64,000 nt of DNA from Variovorax sp. Root318D1 (GCF_001424835.1 NZ_LMCQ01000005.1:1-64000), one strand, 5' to 3'. Positions 27,001-39,839 are shown, counted from the stretch's first letter. Numbers and translations: made by a program. The notes: a model not told the origin generated them from the sequence alone.

Positions 27001-28648
27001 CGCCGATCATCAAACCCTGCTGCGGGAAGCGGAAGCCGAAGCGGGTCCGGTCCGCCGGATTCATCATCTGTGGAGCCTCGACGGCGGCCGGCCCACGCCG
27101 CTGAATGCGGATGCTTTCGAAGCCGGTTACTTCAGCCTGCTCGCGCTCGTGCATGCGTTCGACGCCTCGGCCGGATCGGGCCGCGATCCCCTGGCTCTGA
27201 CCATCGTCACCGACGGCCTCGAGGATGTCTCCGGCACTGAACAACTGGTACCCGAGAAGGCCACCCTGCTGGGCATCGCCAAGGTCGCGAGCCAGGAATA
27301 TCCGTCGGTCGCTTGCCGCGTCGTCGACGTGGTGCTGCCCGCGCCGGAAAGCGCGGCCGAAAGCGACCTGGCACGCCGGGTCGCCGACGAGGCCGCGTCC
27401 GCGCAGGAAGACTTTGTTGTTGCCTATCGCGGCCCGCATCGCTGGGTCAAGAACTACGAGCCGCTGCCTGCGCAACCCGCCACGCCACGGCTTCGTGAAG
27501 GCGGCGTGTACCTCATCACCGGCGGCATGGGCGGCGTAGGCCTCGCCCTGGCGCGGCACCTGAGCCGCGCATGGAAGGCGCGACTGGTGCTGCTCGGCCG
27601 CACGCCGCTGCCCGCGCGTGGCGATTGGGAGCGCATCGTCGCATCGGCGGATGAGCCCGCGGCACTGCGCCGCAAGCTGCGGCAACTGATCGAACTCGAA
27701 ACCGCCGGCGCGCAAGTGCTGACATTGACGGCGGACGTCACCGATGCCGCGCAGCTGCGCGAAGCCCTGGCCGCGGCACACGCGCGCTTCGGCGCGCTCA
27801 ACGGCGTGGTCCACGCGGTCATGGACCCGGGGCTCGGCATGATCGTCCAGCGCACCCGGGCGCAGGTGGAAGCAGCCTTCGCGCCGAAGGTGGCGGGCAC
27901 GCGTGCGCTGCTCGACGCGCTGCGCGCCGAGCCGCTGGACTTCGTGCTCTTCTGCTCCTCCATCGCTACGCTCGTCGGCGGCTTGGGCCGCAGCGACTAT
28001 GCCGCTGCCAATGCTTACCTCGACGCGCTGGCAACGGCCCACCGCCGCACGTCGGCGCTGCCGGTGTTCTCGGTGAACTGGGACGCCTGGCGCGATGTCG
28101 GCGCCGCGGCCGACATGGACCTGCCCGAGGGCGTCGGCCTCGCCGAGCGCGCGGGCGTGCTCGCCTTCGAGCGCATCGTCAACGGGCCCGACCTGCCGCA
28201 GACGGTGGTCTCCGTGTCGCCGCTGGCGCCGCGGCTGCGCCCGCTCGGCAACCTGCTCGACACCGTGGGCGCTGACCAACCGGCAACCGAAGCCCGCGCC
28301 AGCCATTCACGCCCCGTGCTGCCCACACCCTATGCCGAGCCCGAAGGCGAACTGGAAGAAGGGCTGGCCGCGCTGTGGACCGAAGCGCTCGGCATCGCGT
28401 CCGTGGGCGTGCACGACAACCTGTTCGAACTGGGCGGCGATTCGCTGCTGGCGATCCGCCTGCTGTCGCGCGTGCGCAAGGCCTATGGCGTGGAGCTGCA
28501 GCCGGCCGATTTCTTCAAGGCGCCGACCGTGGCCGAGCTGGCCGCGCTGGTCGAGCTGCGGCTGATCGAGGAGATCGAGCGCGAGGCCCCTGCCACCGAC
28601 GACCCGCATCCGGCCACGGATCGCATCACTGCAAGTTTTTCATCATGA
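24059..28648 (+). CDS. Type I PKS module: KS-AT-KR-ACP
   Basis: 1529 residues. The ketosynthase (~10-430) has the C188-H324-H364 triad in TACSTS, EAHGTGTT and NIGHLDAA. The acyltransferase (~535-830) has active serine S636 in GHSLGE and the VAFHS motif that points to malonyl-CoA. The ketoreductase (~1145-1330) has the TGGMGGVG nucleotide motif and the Ser/Tyr pair in CSSIATLVGGLGRSDYAAAN. The ACP has S1462 in LGGDSL. No dehydratase or enoylreductase is seen. It should extend acyl-X1 by two carbons and reduce the ketone, leaving a gamma-amino-beta-hydroxy acid unit. It overlaps the next gene by ATGA. Confidence 0.95.
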   Translation: MSHPNELPEPTGIEIAIVGMAGRFPGADDVDAFWRNVQGGVESVSRFTDDELRARGVPQSLLDDPEYVKAGVKFDGFDRFDAGFFGYTPREAETLDPQQRIFLECAWASLEHAGCDVARWPGKVGVYAGEGTNLYLIRNLLPSFGLGAESGIADLLGLMNGNSGGSLCTRVAYKLDLRGPAVTVQTACSTSLVAVHTACQALLSHDCDMALAGGVWLNLLQEGGYRYQAGAILSPDGHCRAFDAKAAGTLIGSGAGVVVLKRLDDALQGGDTIHAVIKGSAANNDGAAKVGFTAPSVDGQAEVIRAAQLIAGVAADTIGYVEAHGTGTTLGDPIEMAALTQAFRADTERRGFCAIGSVKTNIGHLDAAAGVAGLIKATMALKHRVLPPSLNFEEPNPQIDFAASPFYVNTEARAWVEGRMPRRAGVSSFGIGGTNVHVVLEEAPVAVNAAQAADAPAWQVLPVSAKNEAALAQGRTQLAAHLQAQPALALQDVAHTLQIGRRAFAWRSAVVATDPDMAAQMLSSPAAASRRAPASAPEVVFLFPGSGSQHAFMGAALYRERAVFREALDRCMALLRTQSSIDLHPLLFPAAGEEALANERLFHIEVAQPALFAVEYAMAQWWLHCGVKPAVMMGHSLGEYVAACVAGVFSLEDALRIVAQRARLVRALPAGAMLAVSLPESELAPFLATGCDLAAVNGEQLCVLAGPPEAIARAEEELRARQHLPRRLHVGVAFHSRLIDPAVAALEQLVASVPRHAPRIPFISNLTGLPITAQEATSPAYWGRHLRNTVRFADGLRHIFDKPGRVVLEVGPGETLTGLARQHPGSSSAAGLWASQAHAQQTARNSQQLANAVAGLWSAGVDIDWSACHEGGGRRRVPLPTYAFQRQRFWVEAGDATRPSPQAATSDIFYVPNWQRSTPLPAAAQPAERTGCTLILGDADSFTDRLARTLRERGEQVVLALRGKGFERTAPGQYTVRSGERADHQTLLREAEAEAGPVRRIHHLWSLDGGRPTPLNADAFEAGYFSLLALVHAFDASAGSGRDPLALTIVTDGLEDVSGTEQLVPEKATLLGIAKVASQEYPSVACRVVDVVLPAPESAAESDLARRVADEAASAQEDFVVAYRGPHRWVKNYEPLPAQPATPRLREGGVYLITGGMGGVGLALARHLSRAWKARLVLLGRTPLPARGDWERIVASADEPAALRRKLRQLIELETAGAQVLTLTADVTDAAQLREALAAAHARFGALNGVVHAVMDPGLGMIVQRTRAQVEAAFAPKVAGTRALLDALRAEPLDFVLFCSSIATLVGGLGRSDYAAANAYLDALATAHRRTSALPVFSVNWDAWRDVGAAADMDLPEGVGLAERAGVLAFERIVNGPDLPQTVVSVSPLAPRLRPLGNLLDTVGADQPATEARASHSRPVLPTPYAEPEGELEEGLAALWTEALGIASVGVHDNLFELGGDSLLAIRLLSRVRKAYGVELQPADFFKAPTVAELAALVELRLIEEIEREAPATDDPHPATDRITASFSS

Positions 28649-31600
28649 GCGAAACATCTCCTCTTTCCGAACGGCGCGCCAGGCTCTCGCCCGAGCAGCT
28701 GAGCCTGCTGCAGCGCCGGTTGAAACAAGGCGGCAACGCGGCGCCCGCGCGCGAGGCCATCGTGCGCGGCCACATCGACGGGCCCGTGCCCGTGTCCTTC
28801 GCGCAGCAGGGCCAGTGGTTCCTGTGGCAGCTGAACCCCGCGAACACCGCTTACCACGTCGGTGGCGGCCTGGGCTTTTCGGGGCCGCTCGATGCGGCGG
28901 CGCTGCAGGATGCCATGCAGGCGATCGCCAGGCGCCATGAAGCATTGCGAACCGTGTTCGGTCCCGGCCCCGAAGGCCTGCCGGAGCAGCGCGTTCAGGC
29001 GGAGGTTCGCATCGACATTCCCTTTGTCGATCTCAGCGTGCTCGATGCGCAGACGCGCGAATCCCGCTACGACGAGGTGGTGGCCCAGGTCTGCCGCACC
29101 GCCTTCGACCTGACAACCGGCCCCTTGCTGCGCTGCGCCTTGCTGAAGATGGCCGACGGTGAGCACCAGCTGCTGCTCATGATGCATCACATCATCTCCG
29201 ACGCATGGTCGGTCCAGCTCATGCTCGACGACCTTGCCCAGGCGTACGCCCTGCGAACGCAGGGCCTGCCGGACACGCGGCCCCAGCCGGAGATCTGCTA
29301 CGTCGACTTCACGCTGTGGCAGCGCAAATGGCTGGCCGACGGCGAGGGCGAACGGCAACTCGGCTACTGGCGCAAGCGCCTCGGCGGCAGCCAGCCGGTG
29401 CTCGCGTTGACCACCGACCGGCCGCGGTCCGCCGAGGCCCGCTACAGCGCGGCACAGCACTCGCTCGACATTCCCACGGGTCTTGCGCAGGAGCTGAAGC
29501 AGCTGTCTCGTGCGCAGGGCGGCACCTTGTTCATGGCGCTGCTCACGGCCTTCCATGCCCTGCTGTTCCGTTACACAGGTCAGAACGAGATTCGCGTCGG
29601 CGTGCCCGTCGCGGGCCGCAGCCGTCCGGAGACCGCGGGCGTCATCGGCATCTTCATCAACACGCTCGTGCTCGATGCGCGCCTGCATGCGAAAACGAGC
29701 CTGGCCGACCTGCTCACACAGGTGCGCGACACCTCGCTCGAAGCCCAGGCGCACCAGGACCTGCCTTTCGAGTGCCTCGTGCAGGCGCTGCGCGCGGAGC
29801 ACGGGCACGCGGCCGCGCCGCTGTTCCAGGTGATGTTCAACCACCTGGGACAGGGGGACAGGCCGCTGCGGGGCTGGCCCGATCTGCAGGTGCGGCGAAT
29901 CGACCTCGAGGAACGCGCGGCGCCCTTCGAGCTGACGCTGGAAACCATCGAACGCGAAGACGGCGGTATCCGGGCCAACTTCCGCTACGCGGCCGAGCTG
30001 TTCGAGCCGGAGACCATCGAACGCATGGCCGGCCATTACAAGCGCGTGCTCGAAGCGCTGGTGGGCCAGCCGGCATCGAAGCTGGGCGAACTGGATCTGC
30101 TGGGCGATGCGGAGCGTGCCCGGATCGCGCAATGGGGCGTCAACACCCATCGCCGCGGCGAAGCGCAATGCGTGCATCGCCTGATCGAGCAACAGGCGGC
30201 CGAGTGCCCGAATGCCACTGCGCTGATCTTCGGTGCGGAAGTCTTGAGCTACGGCGAACTCGACCGCCGGGCCAACCAATTGGCACATCGCCTGATCGAG
30301 GAGGGCGTGCGCCCCGAGGTAAAGGTCGGCGTGGCGCTGGAGCGCAGCACCGAGCTGGTGGTCGGCCTGCTCGCGATCCTGAAGGCCGGCGGCGCCTATG
30401 TGCCGCTCGACCCGGAATACCCGGCGGACCGCATCGCCTACATGGTGGAAGACAGCGGGCTCGCGCTGGTGTTGACGCAGGAGCGCCTCAAGGAATGCTT
30501 GCCGTTGCGGTCCGGCATTCCGATGCTTGCACTCGACACGCTGGACCTCGGCGGCTATCTGGAAAGCAACCCGGCGGTGGCCCTCGACAGCGAGAACCTC
30601 GCCTACGTGATCTACACCTCGGGATCGACCGGCAAGCCCAAGGGCGCGGCCAACCGCCATGGTTCGCTCTACAACCGCCTGGTGTGGATGCAGCAGGCCT
30701 ACAAGCTCGGCGAAGCGGACACCGTGCTGCAGAAGACACCGTTCAGCTTCGACGTGTCGGTTTGGGAGTTCTTCTGGCCGCTGATGTTCGGTGCCCGGCT
30801 GGCCGTCGCCAACCCCGGTGACCACCGCGAACCGGTGCGCCTCGCGCAACTGATCCGCCTGCATGAAGTGAGCACGCTGCACTTCGTGCCCTCGATGCTC
30901 CAAGCCTTTCTCGCGCACCCGGGCGTCGAGGCCTGCACCAGCTTGCGGCGCATCGTCTGCAGCGGCGAGGCATTGCCGGCCGAAGCGCAGAACGAGGTGT
31001 TCCGGCGGCTGCCGCAGGCCGCGCTCTACAACCTGTACGGTCCCACCGAGGCGGCCATCGACGTGACGCACTGGACGTGCCGAGACGACGGGCGCAGCCA
31101 GGTGCCGATCGGGCGACCGATCGACGACACGCGGACCTATGTGCTCGATGCCGAACTGAACCTCGTGCCGCCGGGTGCCGCGGGCGAGCTCTATCTGGGC
31201 GGTGCAGGGCTTGCGCGAGGCTATGTGCGGCGTGCGGCCCTGACCGCGGAACGCTTCGTGGCCGATCCGTTCGACAGCGAAGGCGGCGGCAGGCTGTACC
31301 GCACCGGCGACCTCGTGCGCTGGAACAGCGAAGGCCAGCTCGACTACCTGGGCCGCATCGATCATCAGGTGAAGATCCGCGGCTTTCGCATCGAGCTGGG
31401 CGAGATCGAGGCGCAGTTGCTCGCGCAGCCCGAAGCGCGCGAAGCCGTCGTCGTCGCGAGCCAGGGCACGGGCGGCGCGCGGCTCGTGGCCTACATCTCG
31501 GCGCAGGCGGGGCAGGCCATCGACACCGCGCGGTTGCGCGAACACCTCGGCCGGGCGCTGCCCGACTACATGGTGCCCAGCCTCGTCGTGGTGCTGGAGA

Positions 31601-31977
31601 CTTTGCCGCTGAACGCCAACGGCAAGGTCGACCGCAAGGCATTGCCCGAGCCCGAGCGCGCGAGCACACAGGCCTACGAGGCGCCGCAGGGTGCCGTGGA
31701 AGAAGCGTTGGCCGCGGTCTGGGCCGAGGTGCTCGGCGTGCCGCGCGTGGGCCGGCACGACAACTTCTTCGAGCTCGGCGGGCATTCGCTCATGTCCGTG
31801 CAGGTGGTCGCCCGGGTGCAGGGCGCGATGCATGCGGACCTGACCGTCAGCGACATTTTCAGGCAGCCGGTTCTCATGGACATGGCCCGACTCATTGCAG
31901 GTGCCGGCGAAAGGAAACCCGTGGCCCAGTCTCTCTCCGACATCGACGCCTTCATGGACAGCCTGGAGATCGCTTGA
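28645..31977 (+). CDS. NRPS C-A-PCP, predicted serine module
   Basis: 1110 residues. The C domain (~35-470) has HHIISDA at ~180: the usual final glycine of HHxxxDG is alanine. The A domain (~505-1005) has core [13 protein letters not shown] near 660. Its hand-read pocket, D-V-W-H-V-S-L-I-D, is the classic serine code. The PCP serine is S1048 in LGGHSLM. This module takes the PKS-bound chain and adds L-serine. Its stop overlaps the next NRPS start by 1 bp (TGATG). Confidence 0.92.
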   Translation: MSETSPLSERRARLSPEQLSLLQRRLKQGGNAAPAREAIVRGHIDGPVPVSFAQQGQWFLWQLNPANTAYHVGGGLGFSGPLDAAALQDAMQAIARRHEALRTVFGPGPEGLPEQRVQAEVRIDIPFVDLSVLDAQTRESRYDEVVAQVCRTAFDLTTGPLLRCALLKMADGEHQLLLMMHHIISDAWSVQLMLDDLAQAYALRTQGLPDTRPQPEICYVDFTLWQRKWLADGEGERQLGYWRKRLGGSQPVLALTTDRPRSAEARYSAAQHSLDIPTGLAQELKQLSRAQGGTLFMALLTAFHALLFRYTGQNEIRVGVPVAGRSRPETAGVIGIFINTLVLDARLHAKTSLADLLTQVRDTSLEAQAHQDLPFECLVQALRAEHGHAAAPLFQVMFNHLGQGDRPLRGWPDLQVRRIDLEERAAPFELTLETIEREDGGIRANFRYAAELFEPETIERMAGHYKRVLEALVGQPASKLGELDLLGDAERARIAQWGVNTHRRGEAQCVHRLIEQQAAECPNATALIFGAEVLSYGELDRRANQLAHRLIEEGVRPEVKVGVALERSTELVVGLLAILKAGGAYVPLDPEYPADRIAYMVEDSGLALVLTQERLKECLPLRSGIPMLALDTLDLGGYLESNPAVALDSENLAYVIYTSGSTGKPKGAANRHGSLYNRLVWMQQAYKLGEADTVLQKTPFSFDVSVWEFFWPLMFGARLAVANPGDHREPVRLAQLIRLHEVSTLHFVPSMLQAFLAHPGVEACTSLRRIVCSGEALPAEAQNEVFRRLPQAALYNLYGPTEAAIDVTHWTCRDDGRSQVPIGRPIDDTRTYVLDAELNLVPPGAAGELYLGGAGLARGYVRRAALTAERFVADPFDSEGGGRLYRTGDLVRWNSEGQLDYLGRIDHQVKIRGFRIELGEIEAQLLAQPEAREAVVVASQGTGGARLVAYISAQAGQAIDTARLREHLGRALPDYMVPSLVVVLETLPLNANGKVDRKALPEPERASTQAYEAPQGAVEEALAAVWAEVLGVPRVGRHDNFFELGGHSLMSVQVVARVQGAMHADLTVSDIFRQPVLMDMARLIAGAGERKPVAQSLSDIDAFMDSLEIA

Positions 31978-34900
31978 TGGACATCGCGGCCACCCATGAC
32001 CAGATCGGCAAGCGCTTCTCGCGCCTGAACCCGGCGCAGCGCCGCGCGGTGTACCAGAAGATCCGCGCCGAGGGGCTGACCATCGGGCAGTTCCCGATCC
32101 TTGCGCGCGACGAGGCGACGCGCCCCGCCTGCGCGCCCTCGTATGCCCAGATGCGCCAGTGGTTTCTCTGGCAGCTGGAGCCGGGCAGTTCGGCCTATCA
32201 CATCACCGGTGCGCTGCGGCTTCAGGGCCTCTTGAACAGGGACGCGCTGCAGGCGAGCTTCGACGCATTGGTCGAACGCCACGAATCGCTGCGCACGGTG
32301 TTCCGCGCGAATGCCGAAGGCCTGGTCGAGCAGGTGGTGCAGCAGCGCGCCGGGCTGGACATTCCGCTCATCGACCTCGGCGCGCTCGCGGACGGCGAAC
32401 GCGATGCGCGGGCGCAGGAAGAAGCCCGGCGCGTTGCCGAGACGCCTTTCGACCTGACGGCCGATCCGCTGCTGCGGGTCGCGCTGATCCGCCTGGACCC
32501 ACAGACACACCTGCTCGTCGTCGTGATGCATCACATCGTGTCCGACGGCTGGTCGCTGAAAATTCTCGTGGACGAGTTCGTGGCGCACTACCGCGCGCGG
32601 GCCAACGGGCAGCCGTCGAGGCTGCAACCTTTGCCGATCCAGTACGCCGACTATGCCGTCTGGCAGCGGCACTGGCTGGAAGCCGGCGAGAAAGAGCGGC
32701 AACTCGACTACTGGAAGGCGCATCTGGGCACCGAACACCCGGTGCTGCAATTGCCGACGGACCACCCGCGCCGCACGGACGGCCGGTACCGCGCCGCCCG
32801 CCATGACGTCGCGCTGCCGCAAAAGGTGGCGGATGCACTGCACAAGCGCGCGCAGGCCCAGGGCGCGACGCCCTTCATGGTGCTGCTTACGGGGCTGCAA
32901 GTGCTGCTGCACCGCTACACCGCGCAGCAAGACATCCGTGTCGGCGTGCCGGTGGCCAACCGCCATCGCGTGGAAGCTGAAAAGGTCATCGGTTTCTTCG
33001 TCAACACGCAGGTTCTGCGCAATGTGCTGACCAGCCGCACGACCCTGCTGCAGGCGCTGGAAGCCACACGCGATGCCGCAATGGGCGCGCAGTCGCACCA
33101 GGACCTGCCGTTTGAACAGCTGGTGGAGGCCCTGCAGCCCGAGCGCAGGCTTGGCACCGCCCCGTTGTTCCAGGTGATGTTCAACCACCAGCGGCGCGAC
33201 CTTCGCGCGCTGGAGAACCTGCCCGGCCTGACCTTGCAGGACCACGAACTGGGCGGCCAGGCCGCGCAGTTCGAACTCACGCTGAGCGTGCTTGAAGACG
33301 CGCAGGGTCATGTGCAGGCCAGCTTCCACTATGCGCAGGAGCTGTTCGATGCCGAGACCGTCGCGCACATGGCGGGGCACTACCTGGCGGTGCTGGGCGT
33401 GCTGGCCGGCACTCCGGCGCAGGCGGTCGGCGACATCGACTTGCTCGCGCCTGCCGAGAAAGATCGGCTCGCGCTGTGGGGCGTCAACGCCCAGGCCGGC
33501 CAGCGCAGCGAGCCCGTGCATCGCCTGATGCAGCGGCACGCCCGCGAGCGCCCCGAAGCCACGGCCCTGCTGTTCGGCGACGAGGTGCTGAGCTACGGCG
33601 AGCTCGACCGCCGCGCCAACCGCCTGGCCCACCGGCTCATCGCGCTCGGCGTGAAGCCCGACACGCGCGTCGGCATCGCGGTGGAGCGGTCGTTCGACGT
33701 GGTTGTCGGCCTGCTCGGCATCCTGAAGGCCGGCGGCGCCTATGTGCCGCTGGACCCGGAGTACCCCGCGGACCGCCTGGCCTACATGGTTGCGGACAGC
33801 GGCATCGACCTGCTCGTGACGCAAAGCCATGTGAAGGCGCGCATTCCCTGCGGCGAGCATGTGAGCGTGCTGCAACTCGACACCCTCGACCTGGGTGCCG
33901 AGCCGGTGCATTCGCCAGGCATCGCGGTGCATGCGGGCAACCTGGCCTACATCATCTACACCTCCGGTTCGACCGGCATGCCCAAGGGCGTGATGGTGTC
34001 GCACGGGCCTTTCGCCGCGCATTGCGTCGAGACGGCCGTGCTGTACGAGATGGGGCCGCACTCCTGCGAGCTGCACTTTCTCTCTTTCTCTTTCGACGGT
34101 GCGCACGAGCGCCTCTTCACGGCCCTGTGCTGCGGCGCCTCGCTGCTGTTGCGCGATGCGTCGCTGTGGACCGCCGAGCAGACATTGAACGCGATGCAGC
34201 GCCACGGCGTAACCAATGCCGGCTTTCCGCCGGCCTACCTGCGCCAGCTGGCCGACTGGGCACGCGACACCGGCCGCTGCCCGCCGGTGCATCTGTATTC
34301 CTTCGGCGGCGAGGCGATGTCGCGCGAAGGCTTCGATGCCGTGCGCCGGCACCTGAAGCCCGAACTGCTGATCAACGGCTACGGCCCCACCGAAGCAGTG
34401 GTGACGCCGATGCTTTGGAAGGTCGATGGCGCGGCGAGCTTCGAAGAGGGCTACGCGCCCATCGGCCGGCCCGTGGGCGACCGCAGCGCGCGCGTGCTCG
34501 ATGCCGACCTCAACCTCGTGCCGCGCAACGTCGCGGGCGAGCTGTACCTCGGCGGCGCGGGCCTGGCGCGCGGCTACCTGCATCGTGCCGCGCTCACGGC
34601 CGAACGCTTCGTGGCCGACCCTTTCGACGATGCCGGCGGACGGATCTACCGGACCGGCGACTGGGTGCGCTGGCGCGACGACGGCCAGCTCGAATACCTG
34701 GGGCGCATCGACCACCAGGTGAAGGTCCGTGGCTTTCGCATCGAGCTCGGCGAGATCGAGGCGCAGCTGCTGGCCCAGCCCGAGCTGCGCGAAGCCGTGG
34801 TGATCGCGCGCCACGGGCCGGGCGGTGCGCGGCTCGCGGCCTATGTGTCGCTGAAGGCGGAACGGTCCGTCGACGTGGCGGTGTTGAAGGAGCGACTTTC

Positions 34901-37900
34901 TCACGCGCTGCCCGACTACATGGTGCCTTCGGCCATCGTCGTGGTCGATGCGCTGCCGCTGAGCCCCAGCGGCAAGGTCGACCGCCAGGCCCTGCCGGAG
35001 CCCGCACTTGCGCAGGACGAGAAGGCCTACGAAGCGCCGCAGGGTGAGGCCGAACAGGCCATCGCCAAAGTGTGGACCGGCGTGCTCGGCCTGGAGCGCG
35101 TGGGCCGGAACGACAACTTCTTCGAGCTGGGCGGCGATTCCATCCTGAGCCTGCAGATCGTGGCGCGGCTGCGCCTCGCGGGCTGGAAGGTGAGTCCCAA
35201 GCAGATTTTCGAACGCCAGACCGTGGCGCAGCTCGCGGGCGCGGCCGAGCCCGTGGGCGATGCCAAGCGCCCGGCTGCCGGCGATGCGCACGGTGAGGCA
35301 CCGCTGCTGCCGTTCCAGCATGCGTTCTTCGAGATGCAGATGCCGGTGCGCAACCACTGGAACCAGGCGGTGCTGCTGAAGTGCCGCGAGCCGCTGCAGC
35401 TGCCGGCCTTCCGGCAGGCATTGCGCGCGGTGGCGCAGCACCACGACAGCCTGGGCCTGCGCTACAGCCAGGACGCCGAAGGCGCGTGGCATCAGCGCTA
35501 TACCGCGATGCCGCAGAGCGAACTCGACGAGCTGCTGTGGGTGCGCAAGGCCCGCGATGCGGCGCAGCTCGAAGCGCTCTGCGATGAAGCACAGCGCAGC
35601 CTGGACCTCGCGCGCGGACCGCTGCTGCGTGGGCTCGCGGTCGAGTTGCCGACCGGCGAATCGCGGCTGCTGGTGGCCATCCACCACATGGTGGTCGATG
35701 GCGTGTCGTGGCGCATCCTGCTGGAAGACCTGCAGGACGCCTACCGCCAGACCCTCGCGGGCCAAGTCATCGTGCTGCCCGCCAAGAGCAGCAGCTACAA
35801 GGACTGGACCACCGCGCTGCAGGGCTATGCGGAGAGTCATACCGAAGGAATCGGCCATTGGGGGGCCCTGGCGGACGTTCCCGCGGCGCTGCCGTGCGCC
35901 CACCCTGAGGGGCCGAACACCGTCGCCGACCAGCAGACCGTCGAGCTGCGGCTGGACAAGGCAACGACGCAGGCACTGCTGAAGGACGCACCCGCGGCCT
36001 ATCGCACGCAGGCCAACGACCTGCTGCTGGCCGCGCTGGGCCGCGCGCTGTGCGCGTGGGCCGGCCACGCCAAGGTGCTGGTCGACCTCGAAGGCCACGG
36101 CCGCGAAGACCTGTTCGACCACATCGACCTGTCGCGCACCGTCGGCTGGTTCACGACCCTGTTCCCCGTTGCGCTCGATCCGCTGGGCGAACCGGGCGAA
36201 GCCATCAAGCGCGTGAAGGAAACCTTGCGCAGCATTCCCGACAAGGGAATTGGCCATGGCGTGCTCAGGTACCTCGGCAATCCCGCGCAACGGCAGGCGC
36301 TGCGCGCGCTGCCCCGTGCGCAAGTGGTCTTCAACTACCTCGGCCAGTTCGATGCCGGCGCCGACGAGCGCGCGCAATGGGTGCTGGCCCACGAACCGAG
36401 CGGCGCGCCGGTGGATGCCGGCGCACCGCTGACGCACGAGTTCGCGGTCAACGGCCAGGTCCACGACGGCGTGCTGGCGCTGCGCGTGAGCTACAGCCAG
36501 GCGCGCCACGATCGCGCGGCCGTCGAAGGCTGGGTACAACGGTTCCAGCAGGAGCTCGAAGCGCTGGTGGCGCATTGCACCAGCGGTGCACAGGGCGTGA
36601 CGCCGTCGGACTTTCCGCTGGCACGCATCGGTTCGCAACTGCTCGACGCACTGCCGGTTCCGGCGGCGAACCTGGCGGACCTGTACCCGCTCTCGCCGAT
36701 GCAGGCGGGCATGCTGTTCCACAGCTTGTACGCACCCGGCGGCAGCGCCTACGTCAATCAGCTGCGCGTCGATATCGACGGGCTCGATGTTGTGCGCTTC
36801 AGGGCCGCATGGCGTGCAGTGCTGGAGCGGCACGACGTGCTGCGCACCGGTTTCCTCGTGGGCGAACCCGCTTTGCAATGGGTGGCCCGGCAGACCGGGT
36901 TGCCGATGGCCGAGCACGACTGGCGCGACCGTGCCGACGTGGCCCATGCGCTCGACGACCTGGCGCGGGCACAGCTCGCGCAGGGCTTTGATCTTGCGCA
37001 GCCACCATTGATGCGGCTCGTGCTGGTGCATGCGCAGGGCGGCAAGCACCACTTCATCTGGACCATGCACCACCTGCTGCTGGACGGCTGGAGCACCTCG
37101 CAGCTGATGGGCGAGATGCTGCGGCACTATGCCGGCGAAGCCGTCGCATCCCCGAGTGGGCGCTACGCGGACTACATCTCCTGGCTGCAGCAGCGCGACG
37201 GCAAGGCCGACGAGCTGTACTGGCGCGAACAGCTCGGCCGTACCGAAGGCCCCACATGGCTGGCCAACACCCTGCCCAAGCCGCGCGATGCGCAGACGGG
37301 CCATGGCATGCACCGCTTCGAGATCGGAGCGCAGCGCACGCGCGCACTGATGGAAGCGGCGAAGCGCGAACGCGTGACCCTCAACACATTGGTGCAAGCT
37401 GCCTGGGCCCTTCTGCTGGCGCGCCACACCGGGCAGCGCACGGTGAGCTTCGGCGCCACCGTGGCGGGCAGGCCGGTGGAGCTCCCCGGTGCGCAGCAGA
37501 TGCTGGGCCTTTTCATCAACACGCTGCCGGTGATCGCCGCGCTGCAGCCGGCACGGAGCGTGGGCGACTGGCTGCGCGAGCTGCAGGCGCAGAACCTCGG
37601 AGCGCAGGAGCACGAACACACGCCCCTCTACGAGATCCAGCGCTGGGCGGGGCAGGGCGGGCAAGACCTGTTCGACAGCATCGTGGTGTTCGAGAACTAC
37701 CCGCTGGACCAGGCGCTGAAGCAGGGCGCGCCGGACAGGCTGCGTTTCGGCGAAGTCTGGAACCGCGAGGAGACGAACTACCCGATGACGCTCTCGGTCA
37801 ACCAGGGCGAGACGCTGGTGCTGAGCTACAGCCATGCGCGCAGCCAGTTCGGCGAAGCGCTCGTGCAGACGCTGGCGCGCCGCATGGAGACACTGCTCGA

Positions 37901-39839
37901 AGCGCTTGCGCACGAGCCGGGTGCGCCGGTGGGCGACATCGGCCTGCGGGACGAAGGCGATTCAACGCAACCGGAGCCCGCGAAGAACCTGCACGACAGC
38001 GCCACCGGGCAACCCGTGCACCGCTGGTTCGAACGGCAGGCCGCATTGCATCCTGATGCGACGGCGGTGGTCTTCGGCGATGAAAGCTTGAGCTACGCCG
38101 AACTCGACCTGCGCGCCAACCGGCTCGCGCACCGGCTCATCGGCCTTGGCGTGGCGCCGGAGGTCAAGGTGGGCATTGCGGTGGAACGCTCCATCGAGAT
38201 GGTGGTGGGCCTGCTCGCCATCCTGAAGGCCGGCGGCGCCTACGTGCCGCTCGACCCCGAGTACCCCGCCGACCGCCTGGCCTACATGATCGCGGACAGC
38301 GGCATTCGCCTGCTGCTCACGCAAAGCCACGTGACGCCGAAGCTCCCGCTGCAGGACGACGTGCGTGTGCTGGCGCTCGATACGGCCGACCTGAGCGCGG
38401 AGCCCTCGCACGCGCCCGAGGTGGCGGTGCATGCCGATCACCTGGTCTACGTCATCTACACCTCGGGTTCCACGGGGCGCCCGAAGGGAACGCAGCTGAC
38501 CCACCGCAACGTGACGCGGCTGCTCGACTCCACACAGCCCTGGTTCGGCTTCGGTGCGCAAGACGTGTGGACGAACTTCCACTCCTACGCCTTCGACTTC
38601 TCGGTGTGGGAAATCTTCGGCGCGCTGTGCACCGGCGGCAAGCTGGTGGTCGTGCCGTTCTGGGTCAGCCGTTCGCCCGACGATTTCGTGGCGCTGCTGC
38701 GCGAGCAAAAGGTCACCGTGCTGAACCAGACGCCGTCGGCCTTCCGGCAGCTGATCCACAGTGCGGCGCTGGCCGCGGGCGATCGCCTGCCGCTGCGCTG
38801 CGTGATCTTCGGCGGCGAAGCGCTCGAGCCCGAGAGCCTGCGTCCGTGGATCGAACGCTTCGGCGACCGGCAACCGCAGCTGGTCAACATGTACGGCATC
38901 ACCGAGACCACCGTGCACGTGACCTACCGGCCGATCTTGCGCGCCGACCTCGACGAGCAGAGCAGCCCGGTGGGCGCCTGCATTCCGGACCTCGGCCTGT
39001 GGGTGCTCGACAGCGACCTCAACCCGCTGCCCGTCGGTGTGGCGGGCGAGCTACATGTCTCGGGCGCGGGCCTGGCGCGCGGCTACCTGAACCGCGCCGG
39101 CCTGAGCGCGGAGCGTTTCGTGGCCGCGCCCTTCGGCCCCGCGGGCGGGCGGCTGTACCGCACCGGCGACCTGGTTCGCTGGCGCGGCGACGGCGAGCTC
39201 GACTACCTCGGTCGCATCGACCACCAGGTGAAGATCCGCGGCTTTCGCATCGAGCTCGGCGAGATCGAGGCGCAATTGCTCGCGCAGCCCGAAGTGCGCG
39301 AAGCGGTGGTGCTGGCGAAGGAGGGCGCGGGCGGTACGCGGCTGGTGGCCTATGTGTCCGCACGGGCGGGGCAGACGGCGGACGCCATGGCGCTGCGCGA
39401 GCGGCTGCTGCGGAAGCTGCCGGACTACATGGTGCCGGCGGCCCTGATGGTGCTCGATGCCGTGCCGCTGAATTCGAACGGCAAGGTCGACCGCAAGGCG
39501 TTGCCCGATCCGGAGCTGGCGGGCGGCAGCGCGTATGTGCCGCCCATGGGAGATGTGGAGAGCGCACTCGCCGCCATCTGGGCCGGAGTGCTCGAGGTGG
39601 ACCGCATCGGGCGCAACGACAACTTCTTCGAGCTGGGCGGCCATTCGCTGAGCCTCCTGGCCGTGCAGACCAAAGTGCAGAAGCAGTTGGCGGTGCAGTT
39701 GCCGCTCAAGCGCTATTTCGAAAACCCGACGCTGGCCGCGATGGCCGGCGTCGTGCAGGATGAGGTCGGCACAGCGGCGGCGGGAGGGTCCGAAGACCTC
39801 GCGCAGATGGCCGCGCTGCTCGACCTTCTGGAGGATTGA
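31977..39839 (+). CDS. Two-module NRPS: C-A-PCP-E-C-A-PCP
   Basis: 2620 residues. Module 1: C (~45-480, HHIVSDG), A (~510-1010), PCP S1055 (LGGDSI), and an epimerase (~1105-1530) with [10 protein letters not shown] and FNYLGQFD. Its A pocket reads D-G-E-G-S-G-G-V-T by hand, like signatures I recall for N-hydroxylated ornithine in pyoverdine synthetases, so this is probably a D-acyl-hydroxyornithine. Module 2: C of the kind that follows an E domain (~1565-1985, HHLLLDG), A (~2010-2510) and PCP S2557. Its pocket, D-F-W-N-I-G-M-V-H, is the classic threonine code. It overlaps the final NRPS gene by 1 bp. Confidence 0.92.
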   Translation: MDIAATHDQIGKRFSRLNPAQRRAVYQKIRAEGLTIGQFPILARDEATRPACAPSYAQMRQWFLWQLEPGSSAYHITGALRLQGLLNRDALQASFDALVERHESLRTVFRANAEGLVEQVVQQRAGLDIPLIDLGALADGERDARAQEEARRVAETPFDLTADPLLRVALIRLDPQTHLLVVVMHHIVSDGWSLKILVDEFVAHYRARANGQPSRLQPLPIQYADYAVWQRHWLEAGEKERQLDYWKAHLGTEHPVLQLPTDHPRRTDGRYRAARHDVALPQKVADALHKRAQAQGATPFMVLLTGLQVLLHRYTAQQDIRVGVPVANRHRVEAEKVIGFFVNTQVLRNVLTSRTTLLQALEATRDAAMGAQSHQDLPFEQLVEALQPERRLGTAPLFQVMFNHQRRDLRALENLPGLTLQDHELGGQAAQFELTLSVLEDAQGHVQASFHYAQELFDAETVAHMAGHYLAVLGVLAGTPAQAVGDIDLLAPAEKDRLALWGVNAQAGQRSEPVHRLMQRHARERPEATALLFGDEVLSYGELDRRANRLAHRLIALGVKPDTRVGIAVERSFDVVVGLLGILKAGGAYVPLDPEYPADRLAYMVADSGIDLLVTQSHVKARIPCGEHVSVLQLDTLDLGAEPVHSPGIAVHAGNLAYIIYTSGSTGMPKGVMVSHGPFAAHCVETAVLYEMGPHSCELHFLSFSFDGAHERLFTALCCGASLLLRDASLWTAEQTLNAMQRHGVTNAGFPPAYLRQLADWARDTGRCPPVHLYSFGGEAMSREGFDAVRRHLKPELLINGYGPTEAVVTPMLWKVDGAASFEEGYAPIGRPVGDRSARVLDADLNLVPRNVAGELYLGGAGLARGYLHRAALTAERFVADPFDDAGGRIYRTGDWVRWRDDGQLEYLGRIDHQVKVRGFRIELGEIEAQLLAQPELREAVVIARHGPGGARLAAYVSLKAERSVDVAVLKERLSHALPDYMVPSAIVVVDALPLSPSGKVDRQALPEPALAQDEKAYEAPQGEAEQAIAKVWTGVLGLERVGRNDNFFELGGDSILSLQIVARLRLAGWKVSPKQIFERQTVAQLAGAAEPVGDAKRPAAGDAHGEAPLLPFQHAFFEMQMPVRNHWNQAVLLKCREPLQLPAFRQALRAVAQHHDSLGLRYSQDAEGAWHQRYTAMPQSELDELLWVRKARDAAQLEALCDEAQRSLDLARGPLLRGLAVELPTGESRLLVAIHHMVVDGVSWRILLEDLQDAYRQTLAGQVIVLPAKSSSYKDWTTALQGYAESHTEGIGHWGALADVPAALPCAHPEGPNTVADQQTVELRLDKATTQALLKDAPAAYRTQANDLLLAALGRALCAWAGHAKVLVDLEGHGREDLFDHIDLSRTVGWFTTLFPVALDPLGEPGEAIKRVKETLRSIPDKGIGHGVLRYLGNPAQRQALRALPRAQVVFNYLGQFDAGADERAQWVLAHEPSGAPVDAGAPLTHEFAVNGQVHDGVLALRVSYSQARHDRAAVEGWVQRFQQELEALVAHCTSGAQGVTPSDFPLARIGSQLLDALPVPAANLADLYPLSPMQAGMLFHSLYAPGGSAYVNQLRVDIDGLDVVRFRAAWRAVLERHDVLRTGFLVGEPALQWVARQTGLPMAEHDWRDRADVAHALDDLARAQLAQGFDLAQPPLMRLVLVHAQGGKHHFIWTMHHLLLDGWSTSQLMGEMLRHYAGEAVASPSGRYADYISWLQQRDGKADELYWREQLGRTEGPTWLANTLPKPRDAQTGHGMHRFEIGAQRTRALMEAAKRERVTLNTLVQAAWALLLARHTGQRTVSFGATVAGRPVELPGAQQMLGLFINTLPVIAALQPARSVGDWLRELQAQNLGAQEHEHTPLYEIQRWAGQGGQDLFDSIVVFENYPLDQALKQGAPDRLRFGEVWNREETNYPMTLSVNQGETLVLSYSHARSQFGEALVQTLARRMETLLEALAHEPGAPVGDIGLRDEGDSTQPEPAKNLHDSATGQPVHRWFERQAALHPDATAVVFGDESLSYAELDLRANRLAHRLIGLGVAPEVKVGIAVERSIEMVVGLLAILKAGGAYVPLDPEYPADRLAYMIADSGIRLLLTQSHVTPKLPLQDDVRVLALDTADLSAEPSHAPEVAVHADHLVYVIYTSGSTGRPKGTQLTHRNVTRLLDSTQPWFGFGAQDVWTNFHSYAFDFSVWEIFGALCTGGKLVVVPFWVSRSPDDFVALLREQKVTVLNQTPSAFRQLIHSAALAAGDRLPLRCVIFGGEALEPESLRPWIERFGDRQPQLVNMYGITETTVHVTYRPILRADLDEQSSPVGACIPDLGLWVLDSDLNPLPVGVAGELHVSGAGLARGYLNRAGLSAERFVAAPFGPAGGRLYRTGDLVRWRGDGELDYLGRIDHQVKIRGFRIELGEIEAQLLAQPEVREAVVLAKEGAGGTRLVAYVSARAGQTADAMALRERLLRKLPDYMVPAALMVLDAVPLNSNGKVDRKALPDPELAGGSAYVPPMGDVESALAAIWAGVLEVDRIGRNDNFFELGGHSLSLLAVQTKVQKQLAVQLPLKRYFENPTLAAMAGVVQDEVGTAAAGGSEDLAQMAALLDLLED

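Noticed and set aside
31674..37913. Very long - strand open frame opposite the NRPS genes (2079 codons)
   Set aside because: It is antisense to intact NRPS domains on the + strand; the translation has no motifs and reflects high GC and codon bias.
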